Source: Haliscomenobacter sp033763495
GTDB lineage: Bacteria; Bacteroidota; Bacteroidia; Chitinophagales; Saprospiraceae
Direction: 5' to 3'
NCBI RefSeq assembly: GCF_033763495.1
Contig: NZ_JANRKL010000111.1
Coordinates: 1 to 64,000 of the forward strand
DNA length: 64,000 bases
Shown: piece by piece, positions 1 to 8,038 of the stretch
Layout of the letters: the number at the start of each line of letters is the position of its first letter
Position numbering within the stretch: the first letter of the stretch is position 1
Made by a program: the position numbers and the translations under genes
The notes under the pieces: model-generated
Told to the model about the DNA's origin: nothing
Databases searched by the model: none
The model's input: the letters and a program-made list of their open reading frames with translations, nothing else

Positions 1-51
1 TCAGTATAGAATTTTTGGATGTAAATTATGAAACAAAAAGCATCTATGACC

Positions 52-126
<75 letters not shown>

Positions 127-140
127 TTGTATGTCCACGA

Positions 141-176
141 ACATACCCACGAATAAATTCGTGGGTTGGTGTATGT
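141..176 (-). other. inter-tRNA hairpin, copy 1
   Basis: Inverted repeat in the spacer between tRNA-Thr(GGT) and tRNA-Gly. The core CCCACGAAT/ATTCGTGGG (146-165) is perfect, with a further outer pairing ACATAC/GTATGT. A near copy lies at 437-456 between the Tyr and Thr(TGT) genes. As RNA on the transcribed minus strand it could be a processing signal that helps release the individual tRNAs; that role is inferred. Confidence 0.6.
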
Positions 177-219
177 AATGTCCTCCCATGGTTGAAACCG
201 TAGGGTAGGAACTTATACA

Positions 220-295
220 TGGAGCGGAAGACGAGACTCGAACCCGCGACCCTCAGCTTGGAAGGCTGATGCTCTACCAACTGAGCTACTTCCGC
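220..295 (-). tRNA. glyT: tRNA-Gly (anticodon TCC)
   Basis: 76-nt cloverleaf on the minus strand: acceptor GCGGAAG/CTTCCGC, D arm GCTC/GAGC, anticodon stem TCAGC/GCTGA around CTTCCAA (anticodon TCC), T loop TTCGAGT, discriminator T plus encoded CCA. Third gene of the four-tRNA transcript. Confidence 0.97.
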
Positions 296-309
296 TTGTA
301 TGACAAAAA

Positions 310-395
310 TGGTGGGGGTGGATGGATTCGAACCAACTCAGTCAAAGACACCAGATTTACAGTCTGGCCCGCCTCTCCACCTGCGGCGCACCCCC
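310..395 (-). tRNA. tyrU: tRNA-Tyr (anticodon GTA)
   Basis: 86-nt class II tRNA with a long variable arm. Acceptor GGGGGTG/CACCCCC, anticodon stem CCAGA/TCTGG around CTGTAAA (anticodon GTA), T loop TTCGAAT, discriminator A and encoded CCA. Second gene of the transcript. Confidence 0.97.
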
Positions 396-436
396 TTGGA
401 GACCCAAAGCAAAGCTTTGAGGTTGATTTGAACTGA

Positions 437-456
437 CCCACGAATGAATTCATGGG
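437..456 (-). other. inter-tRNA hairpin, copy 2
   Basis: Twenty-base dyad almost identical to 146-165. Its single difference from perfect symmetry is a C/A mismatch on the plus strand that becomes a U-G wobble in minus-strand RNA. The pairing is thus kept in the transcript sense, which supports an RNA rather than DNA function. Confidence 0.5.
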
Positions 457-457
457 A

Positions 458-533
458 TGGAGCCAGCAGAGGGACTCGAACCCCCGACCAGCTGATTACA
501 AATCAGCTGCTCTACCAACTGAGCTATGCTGGC
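458..533 (-). tRNA. thrU: tRNA-Thr (anticodon TGT)
   Basis: 76-nt cloverleaf on the minus strand: acceptor GCCAGCA/TGCTGGC, D arm GCTC/GAGC, anticodon stem GCTGA/TCAGC around TTTGTAA (anticodon TGT), T loop TTCGAGT, discriminator T, encoded CCA. First gene of the four-tRNA transcript. Confidence 0.97.
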
Positions 534-717
534 CTAGCTTTGGTTTTCCATCAAACAGATACCTGAAAAATCAGTTGGTAGATGATTTATCGAAAAATGA
601 ATACCATTTGATCAAAAACCAGATTTTATAAGGTTTTTCAACCCGTTCAAATCAGATATTTTTGTCAAAAATGTCAAGTTTTGTAAGCATTTCGGCGTCT
701 TTTTCCGAAAGCGATTG

Positions 718-748
718 CAAAGATAGTGCCTCTCTAAGAAATATCAAA
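718..748 (-). promoter_or_regulatory. promoter P2 of the tRNA operon
   Basis: On the minus strand TTTG (745-748), a 19-nt spacer and TATCTTTG (718-725) match the Bacteroidota primary-sigma consensus TTTG-N19/21-TAnnTTTG exactly. It lies about 185 bp upstream of tRNA-Thr(TGT). The start of transcription would fall near 711. Confidence 0.7.
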
Positions 749-797
749 TTTTTGCGCAATTTTTTTTCTTTGATTTTCCTTTTTTGAAAGCGTGGCG

Positions 798-830
798 CAA
801 ATATAGGGTAAGGTTCTTGATATTTTCAAA
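798..830 (-). promoter_or_regulatory. promoter P1 of the tRNA operon
   Basis: Second canonical Bacteroidota promoter, 80 bp upstream of P2: TTTG (827-830), 21-nt spacer, TATATTTG (798-805), minus strand. Tandem promoters fit a strongly expressed tRNA-tuf transcript. The remainder of 534-843 is A+T-rich leader DNA with no gene visible. Confidence 0.7.
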
Positions 831-844
831 GGTTGTAGCTAAAA

Positions 845-911
845 AGTTTAACGGGTTTAACCAACAGCAGGAGAATTTAGTTCCTGCGGTGTTGATTAAA
901 CCCGTTAAACT
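845..911. repeat. long inverted repeat / hairpin
   Basis: Arms AGTTTAACGGGTTTAA (845-860) and TTAAACCCGTTAAACT (896-911) are perfectly complementary. Pairing continues imperfectly inward (CCAACAGCAGGA against TCCTGCGGTGTTG). It sits between the hpf stop codon and the tRNA promoters, so it could end the xerC-hpf transcript or be a mobile palindromic element. It lacks a clear U-tract. Confidence 0.55.
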
Positions 912-927
912 CGTTGGGCAGCTCTAC

Positions 928-993
928 GCGGTTGCCCTAGTTGGAGCAATCCCTTGCGGTTGCCCTTTATGACGGCAACCGCGAGGGTTGCCG
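928..993. repeat. cluster of GCGGTTGCC-type short repeats
   Basis: GCGGTTGCCCT occurs at 928-938 and 956-966. Its complement GGCAACCGC (973-981) is followed by GAGGGTTGCCGC, ending flush with the hpf stop codon. The units can pair with each other, giving REP-like hairpins in the hpf 3' untranslated region. Confidence 0.45.
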
Positions 994-1287
994 CTACGAT
1001 TGTTTTTCTTTGTATTTGATGATTTGGCGTTTGAGGGAATCAACAGCCTGCTCCACAGCGGCTTCAAAAGTTTTATTACCAAATTTTGCGATCAGGGTTT
1101 CACCTGGGACATTGATACGTACTTCAGCGATTTTTTCTCTGACTTGTCCGGTGTTTTCCAGTTTCAGGACCACTTTTGCATTGATGATGCGATCGAAGAA
1201 CTGGTCAATTTTGCTCAATTTCTTTTCAATGTAGTCGATCAACTTGCTGTCAACTTTGAACTGTACTGCTTCAGTGTACACAACCAT
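994..1287 (-). CDS. hpf: ribosome hibernation-promoting factor (short HPF/YfiA type)
   Basis: 97-residue protein of the HPF/RaiA family, which binds the 30S decoding centre and drives or stabilises inactive ribosomes in stationary phase. The sequence has the expected N-terminal strand (VQFKVDSKLIDYIEKKL), the KIDQFF helix end, a basic/acidic beta segment (KVVLKLE) and a C-terminal lysine-rich helix (DSLKRQIIKYKEK). The length is that of the short form, with no dimerisation C-domain. It lies 62 bp downstream of xerC on the same strand, a gene order common in Bacteroidota ahead of the tRNA-tuf block, and is probably cotranscribed with xerC. Confidence 0.93.
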   Translation of the reverse strand: MVVYTEAVQFKVDSKLIDYIEKKLSKIDQFFDRIINAKVVLKLENTGQVREKIAEVRINVPGETLIAKFGNKTFEAAVEQAVDSLKRQIIKYKEKQS

Positions 1288-1349
1288 AATTCAAGATTTA
1301 AAGGGTTAGACCATAAAGATCGATTCTTCATCCTTCAAAATAGTGGGGC

Positions 1350-2243
1350 TTACTCCGCACCAGATTTAGGATGAGCTTGCTGGTAAATTTTTTTTAGTCG
1401 CTCAATAGAATGGTGAGTGTAGATTTGAGTTGCCGCCAAACTTGAATGGCCCAGCAATTCTTTTATTGCATTCAGATCAGCTCCGTGATCTGATAAATGA
1501 GTAGCAAAAGAATGCCGTAAAACGTGAGGGCTCCGTTTTTCCTGGGTAGTGATGGTACTCAGGGCCTCCTTCACAATCCGGTAGATGAGTTTGGGATAGG
1601 CTGCTTTACCGTTTTTGGTCAGCCAAAGTCCCAATTCCGGGGTGTTGGGGAAGCTTCGTTGTCGTACCTCCAGGTATTGCCGCAGGAGTGTAGCCATTGC
1701 ATGAGAAATGGGGATCAGTCGTTCCTTGTTTCCCTTTCCCAATACTTTTATGGTGAAGCTGCTAAAATTCAGATCACTTACCTTTAAGTTCAACAACTCG
1801 GCACGGCGCATACCGGTGAGGTAGCACAACTCTACCAGCACCCGGTTACGCAGTTTTTCGTAATCATCGGACAGGTCTGCCGAATTGAGCAAGTGTTCCA
1901 GGTGTTGTTCGGGAACAACACTGGGTAGGCGCTTCCCAAGCTTGGGCAAACTAACCTGTAACATTGGCGAGCGTGCGATCACCTGCTCGCGCTGCAAAAA
2001 ACGGAAATAAGATTTGAGGGTTGACAATTTGCGCCGGATGGAGGAAGCCGAATACTTCTGCTCCATTAAAGAAACTGCCCAGGACCGAATATGGATGTGT
2101 TGGATAATCGTAGGTTCAACGATCTCGTATTGGCTCTGCAAAAAACAACTAAATTGCTCCAAATCAACCTTATAGGCTTCAACGGTGTGCATTGAAAAGC
2201 GTTTTTCATACTGCAAATACTTCAAGAATCCTGCTATTGTCAT
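1350..2243 (-). CDS. xerC: tyrosine recombinase, XerC/XerD type
   Basis: 297-residue site-specific recombinase. Residues 1-85 form the SAM-like core-binding domain (FLKYLQYEKRFSMHT). Residues about 105-285 are the catalytic domain with the full active-site set: R146 in TGMRRAEL, K170 in LGKGNKERL, H240 and R243 in HVLRHSFATH, H266 in LLGHSS, and nucleophile Y275 in TQIYTH. The family resolves chromosome dimers at dif. The linkage to hpf and tRNA-tuf, rather than to an integrase-bearing element, argues for the housekeeping protein. Which Xer paralogue it is (C or D) cannot be settled from sequence alone. Confidence 0.9.
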   Translation of the reverse strand: MTIAGFLKYLQYEKRFSMHTVEAYKVDLEQFSCFLQSQYEIVEPTIIQHIHIRSWAVSLMEQKYSASSIRRKLSTLKSYFRFLQREQVIARSPMLQVSLPKLGKRLPSVVPEQHLEHLLNSADLSDDYEKLRNRVLVELCYLTGMRRAELLNLKVSDLNFSSFTIKVLGKGNKERLIPISHAMATLLRQYLEVRQRSFPNTPELGLWLTKNGKAAYPKLIYRIVKEALSTITTQEKRSPHVLRHSFATHLSDHGADLNAIKELLGHSSLAATQIYTHHSIERLKKIYQQAHPKSGAE

Positions 2244-2441
2244 TCGTTCGGGTTGTCATCGATTCTCTTAATGTAGAATCGAACAGTATTCTGATCTGAT
2301 TTAAATTTAAAAAATTAAACGGAGAAAGTCAAGGATCGACTTAACTTTGGCTTAACATTATAATTGGCAAATTCAGCTAACCCACTGATAAATTGCCGTT
2401 TAATTTGCCTAACAATTTTTCGATTTTTTTAGAAAATTTTT

Positions 2442-2915
2442 ATGGCGCGTCAAAAAAGCGAAAATCATTTCATCAAAGGTGCAGTTTACCCCGGAGGGCA
2501 AAAAGCCATGCTGCTTTTTATCCAAAACAATCTGCAATACCCCCCGGAAGCCATTGCTGCCAAAGTGGAAGGAACCGTAAGAATTCGGTTTAGCATTGAC
2601 CATACGGGGAAGGTGTTCAAAAGCCAGGTCATTGCCAGTTTAGGGCATGGTTGTGACGAGGAAGCCATCCGATTGGTGCATTTGTTGCAGTTTGAAGTGT
2701 CTAAAGCGTACAAATTAAAGGTGCAACACCATCGGACTTTGAACATCCACTTCAAACTACAGGTGAATCAGGACACATCATCAGAGGCCACTTCCCCACC
2801 CGCTCCACTATCCATTCAATATAGCATTAGTAGTTCGACTTCACCTGAAGCACCGACGTCCGTTGCAGGCTCTTCCAATCAGGGTTACCATTATACCATT
2901 CAGTTGAAGCCTTAA
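2442..2915 (+). CDS. TonB C-terminal-domain protein lacking a membrane anchor
   Basis: 157 residues. Positions about 15-105 match the TonB C-terminal fold: YPGGQKAMLLFIQNNLQYPP, then EGTVRIRFSIDHTGKV and the LGHGCDEEAIRLV helix. In ordinary TonB proteins this domain contacts the TonB box of outer-membrane receptors, but here the usual N-terminal transmembrane helix and proline-rich spacer are missing. The last 45 residues are Ser/Thr/Pro-rich and low in complexity. ATG at 2442 is the first usable start. A -7-like TAACTTTG lies at 2342-2349 without a good -33 partner. It may be a cytoplasmic adaptor or a degraded energy transducer. Confidence 0.65.
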   Translation: MARQKSENHFIKGAVYPGGQKAMLLFIQNNLQYPPEAIAAKVEGTVRIRFSIDHTGKVFKSQVIASLGHGCDEEAIRLVHLLQFEVSKAYKLKVQHHRTLNIHFKLQVNQDTSSEATSPPAPLSIQYSISSSTSPEAPTSVAGSSNQGYHYTIQLKP

Positions 2916-2924
2916 TGTTCAGAT

Positions 2925-3153
2925 AGCCTATCGCAATCAGGACATCTGGTGCCACCCGGAGGTCCGAACGTCCTTCTACTGGATACCAAAACAAATCACC
3001 AGCTACAAAGACATCCTTACGGTTTTTAAATACCACATCCATCCCCTGCTTGATCAATGCAATCCATTCCCATTGCAAGGTATTGTCTGCCATTGGCTTG
3101 CCATCTGAGCTGGGATAAATTTTGTACAATTCTTCTTTGCTTAAGGTGCGCAT
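2925..3153 (-). pseudogene. Uma2-family (DUF820) nuclease, N-terminal remnant
   Basis: From ATG at 3151-3153 the frame encodes about 76 residues resembling the N-terminal half of Uma2 restriction-endonuclease-fold proteins, including DVFVAGDLFWYP and the RVAPDVLIAIG metal-site region. After that it loses family resemblance, runs into the 3' end of the TonB-domain gene on the other strand and stops at 2827. Uma2 proteins are usually near 180-200 residues, so the C-terminal half including the rest of the active site is gone. It is probably inactive. Confidence 0.6.
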
Positions 3154-3282
3154 GGTGCCAGATTTGCATCAGGAATACTCTAAAATCTATTTTACCCCAA
3201 CAAATTACATGAAAATAAAGATTATCGCAAGCAATAATAATAAACTTTTAATTTTAAAAAATAAAAATTAAAAATAAAAATT

Positions 3283-3324
3283 ACAAAGGGGAGCTACCCC
3301 TTTGCAGAAATAGCTCCCCTTTGT
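3283..3324 (-). terminator. Rho-independent terminator of the first SusCD operon
   Basis: Perfect 14-bp arms ACAAAGGGGAGCTA (3283-3296) and TAGCTCCCCTTTGT (3311-3324) with a 14-nt loop, 20 bp past the susD stop. In the direction of transcription it is followed by a long T-rich run. Confidence 0.85.
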
Positions 3325-3344
3325 AAATTGATGCAAATACTAGA

Positions 3345-4697
3345 TTAATACCCAGGGTTCTGCTCCAACGCTTTATTCACCTCTATTTCCCGGAACGGGA
3401 TAGGGAAAACCAGTTTATCAGCATCATAATTGAATTTGCCGACTGCTTGTTTGGTGCGTTTCAGGTCGTGTATGCGAAATCCTTCATGAGCCAACTCCAA
3501 CCGACGCTCCAACAAGATTTGGTCGATGGTTACAGCTGTTGCTTCGGCCAGGCCTGCACGTTTACGGATGGTATTGTAGTCTGCTAAGGGTGTAGCGCCT
3601 ACACTTGCATTCAAACGGGCGTTGCCTTCTGCACGGATCAAGTACATTTCGGCAAGGCGAATCAAACCAATGTTGCCGAACTGGTTGTTCCATTTTCCAG
3701 TTCGCATTGCGCCAGCCCCATCAAAGAAGAGATCTTTACGTACATCCCCAGTTGGGTATAGGTTCAGGTGGCCATCCAGAATCTCGATATCGCCATCGCG
3801 GGCACCAAAATCGGGAATAGAGAAGAAAGTGTTCATGTTGTTTATTCCGTCCTGATCCGTAACCTGAACTGCGAAGATGTCTTCCGAAGAATTGGCATCG
3901 CGGTTGAAATTGTCGGCATAATCAGCCAAAAGTGCAAATTTACCCGAACTGATCACCTTATTGGCGGCATCGCGGGCCTTTGCATAATCGCCTTGTTGGA
4001 GGTAAACGCGAGCCAACAAAGCGGTAGCGGCAAGGCTACTGGCTCGCCAAGAGTTGGTTTGCGGAAGATTGGCTTCTGCTTTGATTAAATCAGCGATGAC
4101 AGCGGCGTATACTTGCTCTACAGTACTGCGTGCCACCTGGCTTTTTTCGTCAATCCCACGCGTTGGTTCTGTAATTAGCGGAACACCCAATTGGCTGTTT
4201 GTCTGGCCAGCCACGTAGGGCTTGCCAAAGAAACGAACCAATTCAAAGTAAACCAGTGCTCGAATGAACTCGGCTTCGCCTTCGACTGTTTTGCGGTCTT
4301 TTTCGGCTACAACGGGCAAAAAAGCGAGAACGTTATTGGCGATGTTGATTGCGTTATAGCCATCCAACCAAAGCTCCGTGGCATCACGGTTAGCAGTTTG
4401 CATGGTTTTATTAAAAATCTCGCGAGGGTCGAAAAAAGTTCCTACCCACAGGATCTCATCATCGCCAGCTTGCAATTCAGCATTGCGCAAAGTATTACCA
4501 CCGAATAGATCACCTTCGGCCATGGCGTCGTAGGCACCGATTAAAACAGCCTTGACATTGCTTTCATTGGCCGAAGCCTGAGTATCCGCAATACTCTGTG
4601 CTGGTTTTAGTTCCAACTGATCCTGGCATGCGTTCAGTGACAACCCTAGGGTTAGAACCAACAAAAATATTTTATTCGCTTTCATGTTGTTTTTCAT
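3345..4697 (-). CDS. SusD/RagB-like outer-membrane lipoprotein 1
   Basis: 450-residue substrate-binding lipoprotein that caps the adjacent SusC transporter on the cell surface. The signal peptide ends in a lipobox with Cys about 24 (LSLNAC). TPR-like helices and the typical C-terminus (FPIPFREIEVNKALEQNPGY) mark the canonical SusD/RagB family. The frame is open to 4769, but that region lies inside the susC 3' end. ATG at 4695-4697, 10 bp after the susC stop, or the second ATG at 4683-4685 is the likely start. The substrate is unknown. Confidence 0.92.
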   Translation of the reverse strand: MKNNMKANKIFLLVLTLGLSLNACQDQLELKPAQSIADTQASANESNVKAVLIGAYDAMAEGDLFGGNTLRNAELQAGDDEILWVGTFFDPREIFNKTMQTANRDATELWLDGYNAINIANNVLAFLPVVAEKDRKTVEGEAEFIRALVYFELVRFFGKPYVAGQTNSQLGVPLITEPTRGIDEKSQVARSTVEQVYAAVIADLIKAEANLPQTNSWRASSLAATALLARVYLQQGDYAKARDAANKVISSGKFALLADYADNFNRDANSSEDIFAVQVTDQDGINNMNTFFSIPDFGARDGDIEILDGHLNLYPTGDVRKDLFFDGAGAMRTGKWNNQFGNIGLIRLAEMYLIRAEGNARLNASVGATPLADYNTIRKRAGLAEATAVTIDQILLERRLELAHEGFRIHDLKRTKQAVGKFNYDADKLVFPIPFREIEVNKALEQNPGY

Positions 4698-4707
4698 TAA
4701 TCTGTAC

Positions 4708-7700
4708 TTAAAAACCAATTGTTGCACCCAATACGACTGTACGGGGCTGCGGAGCAGCGTAGAAATCAACGCCAGAAGTCACGTTGTCTACAAATGCATC
4801 GGAGCTAACTTCTGGGTCCCAACCAGTGTACTTGGTGAAAACCAACAAGTTCTGCCCAGTTAGATAAATGCGTAATTTGCTCAAATTGAGTTTGCCCAAC
4901 ACACTGGATGGCAGTTGATAGGACAAGGTTGCGCTTCGCAAACGGATGTAATCTCCATCTTCCAAGTACCGACTAGAGCGCGATTGGTTGCCGTTGACAT
5001 ATCCCAAGCGGGCTTGTGGCACATTGGTGATGTCGCCAACTTTTTTCCAGGCACTAAGCTGATCCTTAGTCTGATTGTCAAACCAGTTGGCATTGGCCGA
5101 CATAAATTCACCTGCACCGTTGTGGATTGAGTTGCCACCTACCCCTTGAAACATCACGCTCAGTTCCAAACCTTTGTAGCTAAACGTATTCGTAAAGCCA
5201 CCGATCACGGTAGGCTGTGGGCTACCCAATTCGATGTACTGTACCAGGTTGAAATCGTTGGTTGTCTCGCGCTCTTTCCCTGGCGTATTCAGGTACCAGA
5301 GGGCGTCGCCATTTTGAGGATCAACCCCAGCATATTCAGCGCCATAAAATACGCCAAGTGGCGCACCTACTTTTACAACGTTCATCAATCTAGCACTACC
5401 TTGATCGATGATATCTTGGCCAGGAGCCAGCTCTTTTACTTCGTTTTGATTGAATGCGAGGTTTAATGCGGTACTCCATTTAAAAGCACCATCCAGTACC
5501 CGGCCATTCAATACGAATTCGAAACCACGATTTTCAACCCTGCCAATGTTTTGAGTCTGGGTACGAAAACCCGATGTTCCCGGCACTGGCACGTTCAACA
5601 GCAAATCGAAGGTGTTTTTGTTGTAATAGTCGATTTCTGCACTGATGCGATCTTTAAGAATCGCAAAATCAATCCCTATGTCCAACTGACCAGTTTTTTC
5701 CCATTGCAAGTCATCGTTGGCTATTTGGTTGGGCGACAAACCGGATACGCCATTGTAGGAAGCAGAACCCAAAAGACCCAATTGCTGAAAGTTGCCAATT
5801 TCGGCATTCCCAGTCAAGCCATAACTGGCGCGTATTTTAAAGAAACTGAATGGGCTGTTTTCCATAAACCCTTCTTCCGAAATTACCCAACCTGCCGAAG
5901 CAGCAGGGAAGAAACCAAAACGATTGTTAATACCAAAGCGGCTAGATCCGTCTACGCGACCACTCAAGGTCAAAAGGAAACGACGGTCAAAATCGTAATT
6001 CACGCGACCAAAGTAAGACAAGAAGGAGAACTCAGTCAGTGTTGAGTTGCCTACTGTAATCTTTGCCGAGCTTGCCAGGGTCTTAAGGTCGTCAACGGGG
6101 AATTCTGTACCCGTAACATTGGTGCGATCCTGGCGTGAACGCTGGAATTCAGTCCCAACGGTAAAGCCAAGGTTTTGGCGTTCGCTGATTTTTCCGTTGT
6201 AGTTCAAATAAGCCTTAGTGTTGATGTTCACCACTTGGGCATAAAGCGAGTTGCCGGTTCCATTGGTGCCTTGACCGGCAAAAGTACGGCGGCTGGCAAA
6301 AAGGTTGTCCCGAAGGTTGTAAATATCTGCACCTACTTCCCCTGTCAAAGTCAGGTTTTTTACAATTTGGTAACTCGCTGTAGCGTTGGCTAGGGTTCGG
6401 TACGAGATGATGTCTCTTTTGGCGTCTTCGACATCGATCAACCCATTGTAATAGGTAGCGGTTGGCCGATCATATAAGCGCCCGGTTAGATCGCGAACGG
6501 GCGTGATGGGTGCCAGCGCAATGAGCTGTAAGGGAGTAGAAAAGGCATTATCGTCAGGCACCTGATTGGTGTAGGTGCGCGACAAAGACATGTTCATGCC
6601 GAGTGTCAAGCGTTCGCTGGCTTTTTGGCTCAGGTTCAGGCGAGTACTCAAACGTTGGAAGGCATTGCCCACCAGTATACCTTCCTGGTCGCTTAATGAG
6701 GCGCTGGCAAAAAAGCGGGTTTTGTCGTTGCCACCACTTGCCGACAATGAAGCCTGGGTAGAATTGGCGGTACGGAAAGCTTCATCCTGCCAATCCGTTT
6801 CAATCTCCTGCTTGGTATAGTCAGCGTAACCGGAATAGCGCTTAAAACGGTTTTTTACGAACGTAGTGGTGGAGCCACTATCGTTTGGATCAACACCATC
6901 AACCACATCGGTGTTATTGGCAGCTTCTGTATAGTACTGGATGAACTCGGCTGTATTCAAAAACTCGCGGTAACCAGAGGGTTGGCCGATACCACGTTGA
7001 ATGTCGAATTCGATGTTGGTACGCCCTGAACGACCTTTTTTGGTCGTGATGAGCACTACTCCGTTGGCTGCACGAGCCCCATAAATGGCTCCGGCTGAGG
7101 CGTCTTTCAATACTTCCAAGGACTCAATGTCGTTGAAATTCAAGTCAGCAAGAGGGTTCAATGCTGCACCGTTTTGGTTTTGTGAAGCAACGGTAATCGG
7201 AACCCCATCGATGACGTACAAGGGTTGGCTGCTGGCAGTAATGGAAGAAGCCCCTCGTACACGTACCCGGATGGCCCCACCTGGTTTACCGTTCACCGAC
7301 TCGACAAACACACCAGCAGTCCGGCCCTGTAAACCTTGCTCTACGCTGGGAACTGGGAGGTTCTGGATGTCTTCGCCTTTCAGTTTTGCAATGTTACCGG
7401 TGAGGGTTCTTTTGATTTGTGACGCGCCATAACCGGTAATGATGGACTCCGTTAGCTGGGTAATGGATTCTTTTAAAGTAATGTTCACTACATTACTGGC
7501 TCCCAGGGTAATTTCCTGAGATGCGTACCCAGTATAAGAAACTTCTAAGATAGTAGCGTTGGCAGGTACATTAAGACTAAATGTGCCGTCTACATCGGTG
7601 GCAGTACCTGAAGCACCTTTCACCAATATACTTGCTCCAATGAGCGCTTCGCCATTTTCAGCGGTAACCTTGCCGCTGATGGTCCGCTGAGCAAAAGTCA

Positions 7701-7749
7701 GCGTCGCTCCACAGAGCATCAGCAGTAAAGCCAGTAAGTGTTGTTTCAT
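4708..7749 (-). CDS. SusC/RagA TonB-linked outer-membrane transporter 1
   Basis: 1013 residues from ATG at 7747-7749, chosen because it gives a clean signal peptide ending in LTFAQ; the 23 upstream in-frame residues look untranslated. Order of parts: carboxypeptidase-regulatory-like domain (about 22-108), plug with the SusC signature (SIITGYGASQIKRTLTG, then PLYVIDGVP and GAIYGARAANGVVLITTKKG), and a 22-strand barrel ending in an aromatic terminus (LGATIGF). It imports an oligomer handed over by SusD using TonB energy. It forms a two-gene operon with susD and has no neighbouring glycosidase or protease, so specificity is not evident. Confidence 0.94.
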   Translation of the reverse strand: MKQHLLALLLMLCGATLTFAQRTISGKVTAENGEALIGASILVKGASGTATDVDGTFSLNVPANATILEVSYTGYASQEITLGASNVVNITLKESITQLTESIITGYGASQIKRTLTGNIAKLKGEDIQNLPVPSVEQGLQGRTAGVFVESVNGKPGGAIRVRVRGASSITASSQPLYVIDGVPITVASQNQNGAALNPLADLNFNDIESLEVLKDASAGAIYGARAANGVVLITTKKGRSGRTNIEFDIQRGIGQPSGYREFLNTAEFIQYYTEAANNTDVVDGVDPNDSGSTTTFVKNRFKRYSGYADYTKQEIETDWQDEAFRTANSTQASLSASGGNDKTRFFASASLSDQEGILVGNAFQRLSTRLNLSQKASERLTLGMNMSLSRTYTNQVPDDNAFSTPLQLIALAPITPVRDLTGRLYDRPTATYYNGLIDVEDAKRDIISYRTLANATASYQIVKNLTLTGEVGADIYNLRDNLFASRRTFAGQGTNGTGNSLYAQVVNINTKAYLNYNGKISERQNLGFTVGTEFQRSRQDRTNVTGTEFPVDDLKTLASSAKITVGNSTLTEFSFLSYFGRVNYDFDRRFLLTLSGRVDGSSRFGINNRFGFFPAASAGWVISEEGFMENSPFSFFKIRASYGLTGNAEIGNFQQLGLLGSASYNGVSGLSPNQIANDDLQWEKTGQLDIGIDFAILKDRISAEIDYYNKNTFDLLLNVPVPGTSGFRTQTQNIGRVENRGFEFVLNGRVLDGAFKWSTALNLAFNQNEVKELAPGQDIIDQGSARLMNVVKVGAPLGVFYGAEYAGVDPQNGDALWYLNTPGKERETTNDFNLVQYIELGSPQPTVIGGFTNTFSYKGLELSVMFQGVGGNSIHNGAGEFMSANANWFDNQTKDQLSAWKKVGDITNVPQARLGYVNGNQSRSSRYLEDGDYIRLRSATLSYQLPSSVLGKLNLSKLRIYLTGQNLLVFTKYTGWDPEVSSDAFVDNVTSGVDFYAAPQPRTVVLGATIGF

Positions 7750-7807
7750 ACCAATGAATTTGATTTTATTGAATGTCAAAAAGTATACAGTCAGGCCATA
7801 CACCGCG

Positions 7808-7820
7808 AGGTGTAACACCT
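7808..7820. promoter_or_regulatory. small palindrome upstream of susC1
   Basis: AGGTGT-A-ACACCT is a perfect 6-bp dyad 58 bp upstream of the susC1 start codon. It could be an operator. No matching regulator gene is adjacent, and no canonical promoter was found beside it. Confidence 0.25.
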
Positions 7821-7988
7821 GGTATAGACATTGTGTTTAGAGCAGGATTGTTCAAGGGAAAAATGGGTTGCAATTAGTCGCTGTAAATTGGTAAACGTTT
7901 GGGTCTGACTTAGGGCTGCTTCAAAATATTACTACAGATATACATCTGCAATTTGGCAGACAAAAAGATAAAACTTTGCAAAAATAGA

Positions 7989-8015
7989 AATGGAGCGCTT
8001 AAAAAGCACTCCATT
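7989..8015 (-). terminator. terminator of the second SusCD operon
   Basis: Arms AATGGAGCGCTT and AAGCACTCCATT with a 3-nt loop and one wobble-compatible mismatch, 23 bp past the lipoprotein stop codon. In minus-strand direction a T-rich stretch follows. Confidence 0.75.
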
Positions 8016-8038
8016 CCGAAATTATTTAAGAATTGTTG

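Noticed and set aside
1350..2243. The tyrosine recombinase as a phage or island integrase using the adjacent tRNA genes
   Set aside because: The domain set and length are of housekeeping Xer type, the neighbours are hpf and tRNA-tuf, and no tRNA 3' end is duplicated in the window as far as I can see.
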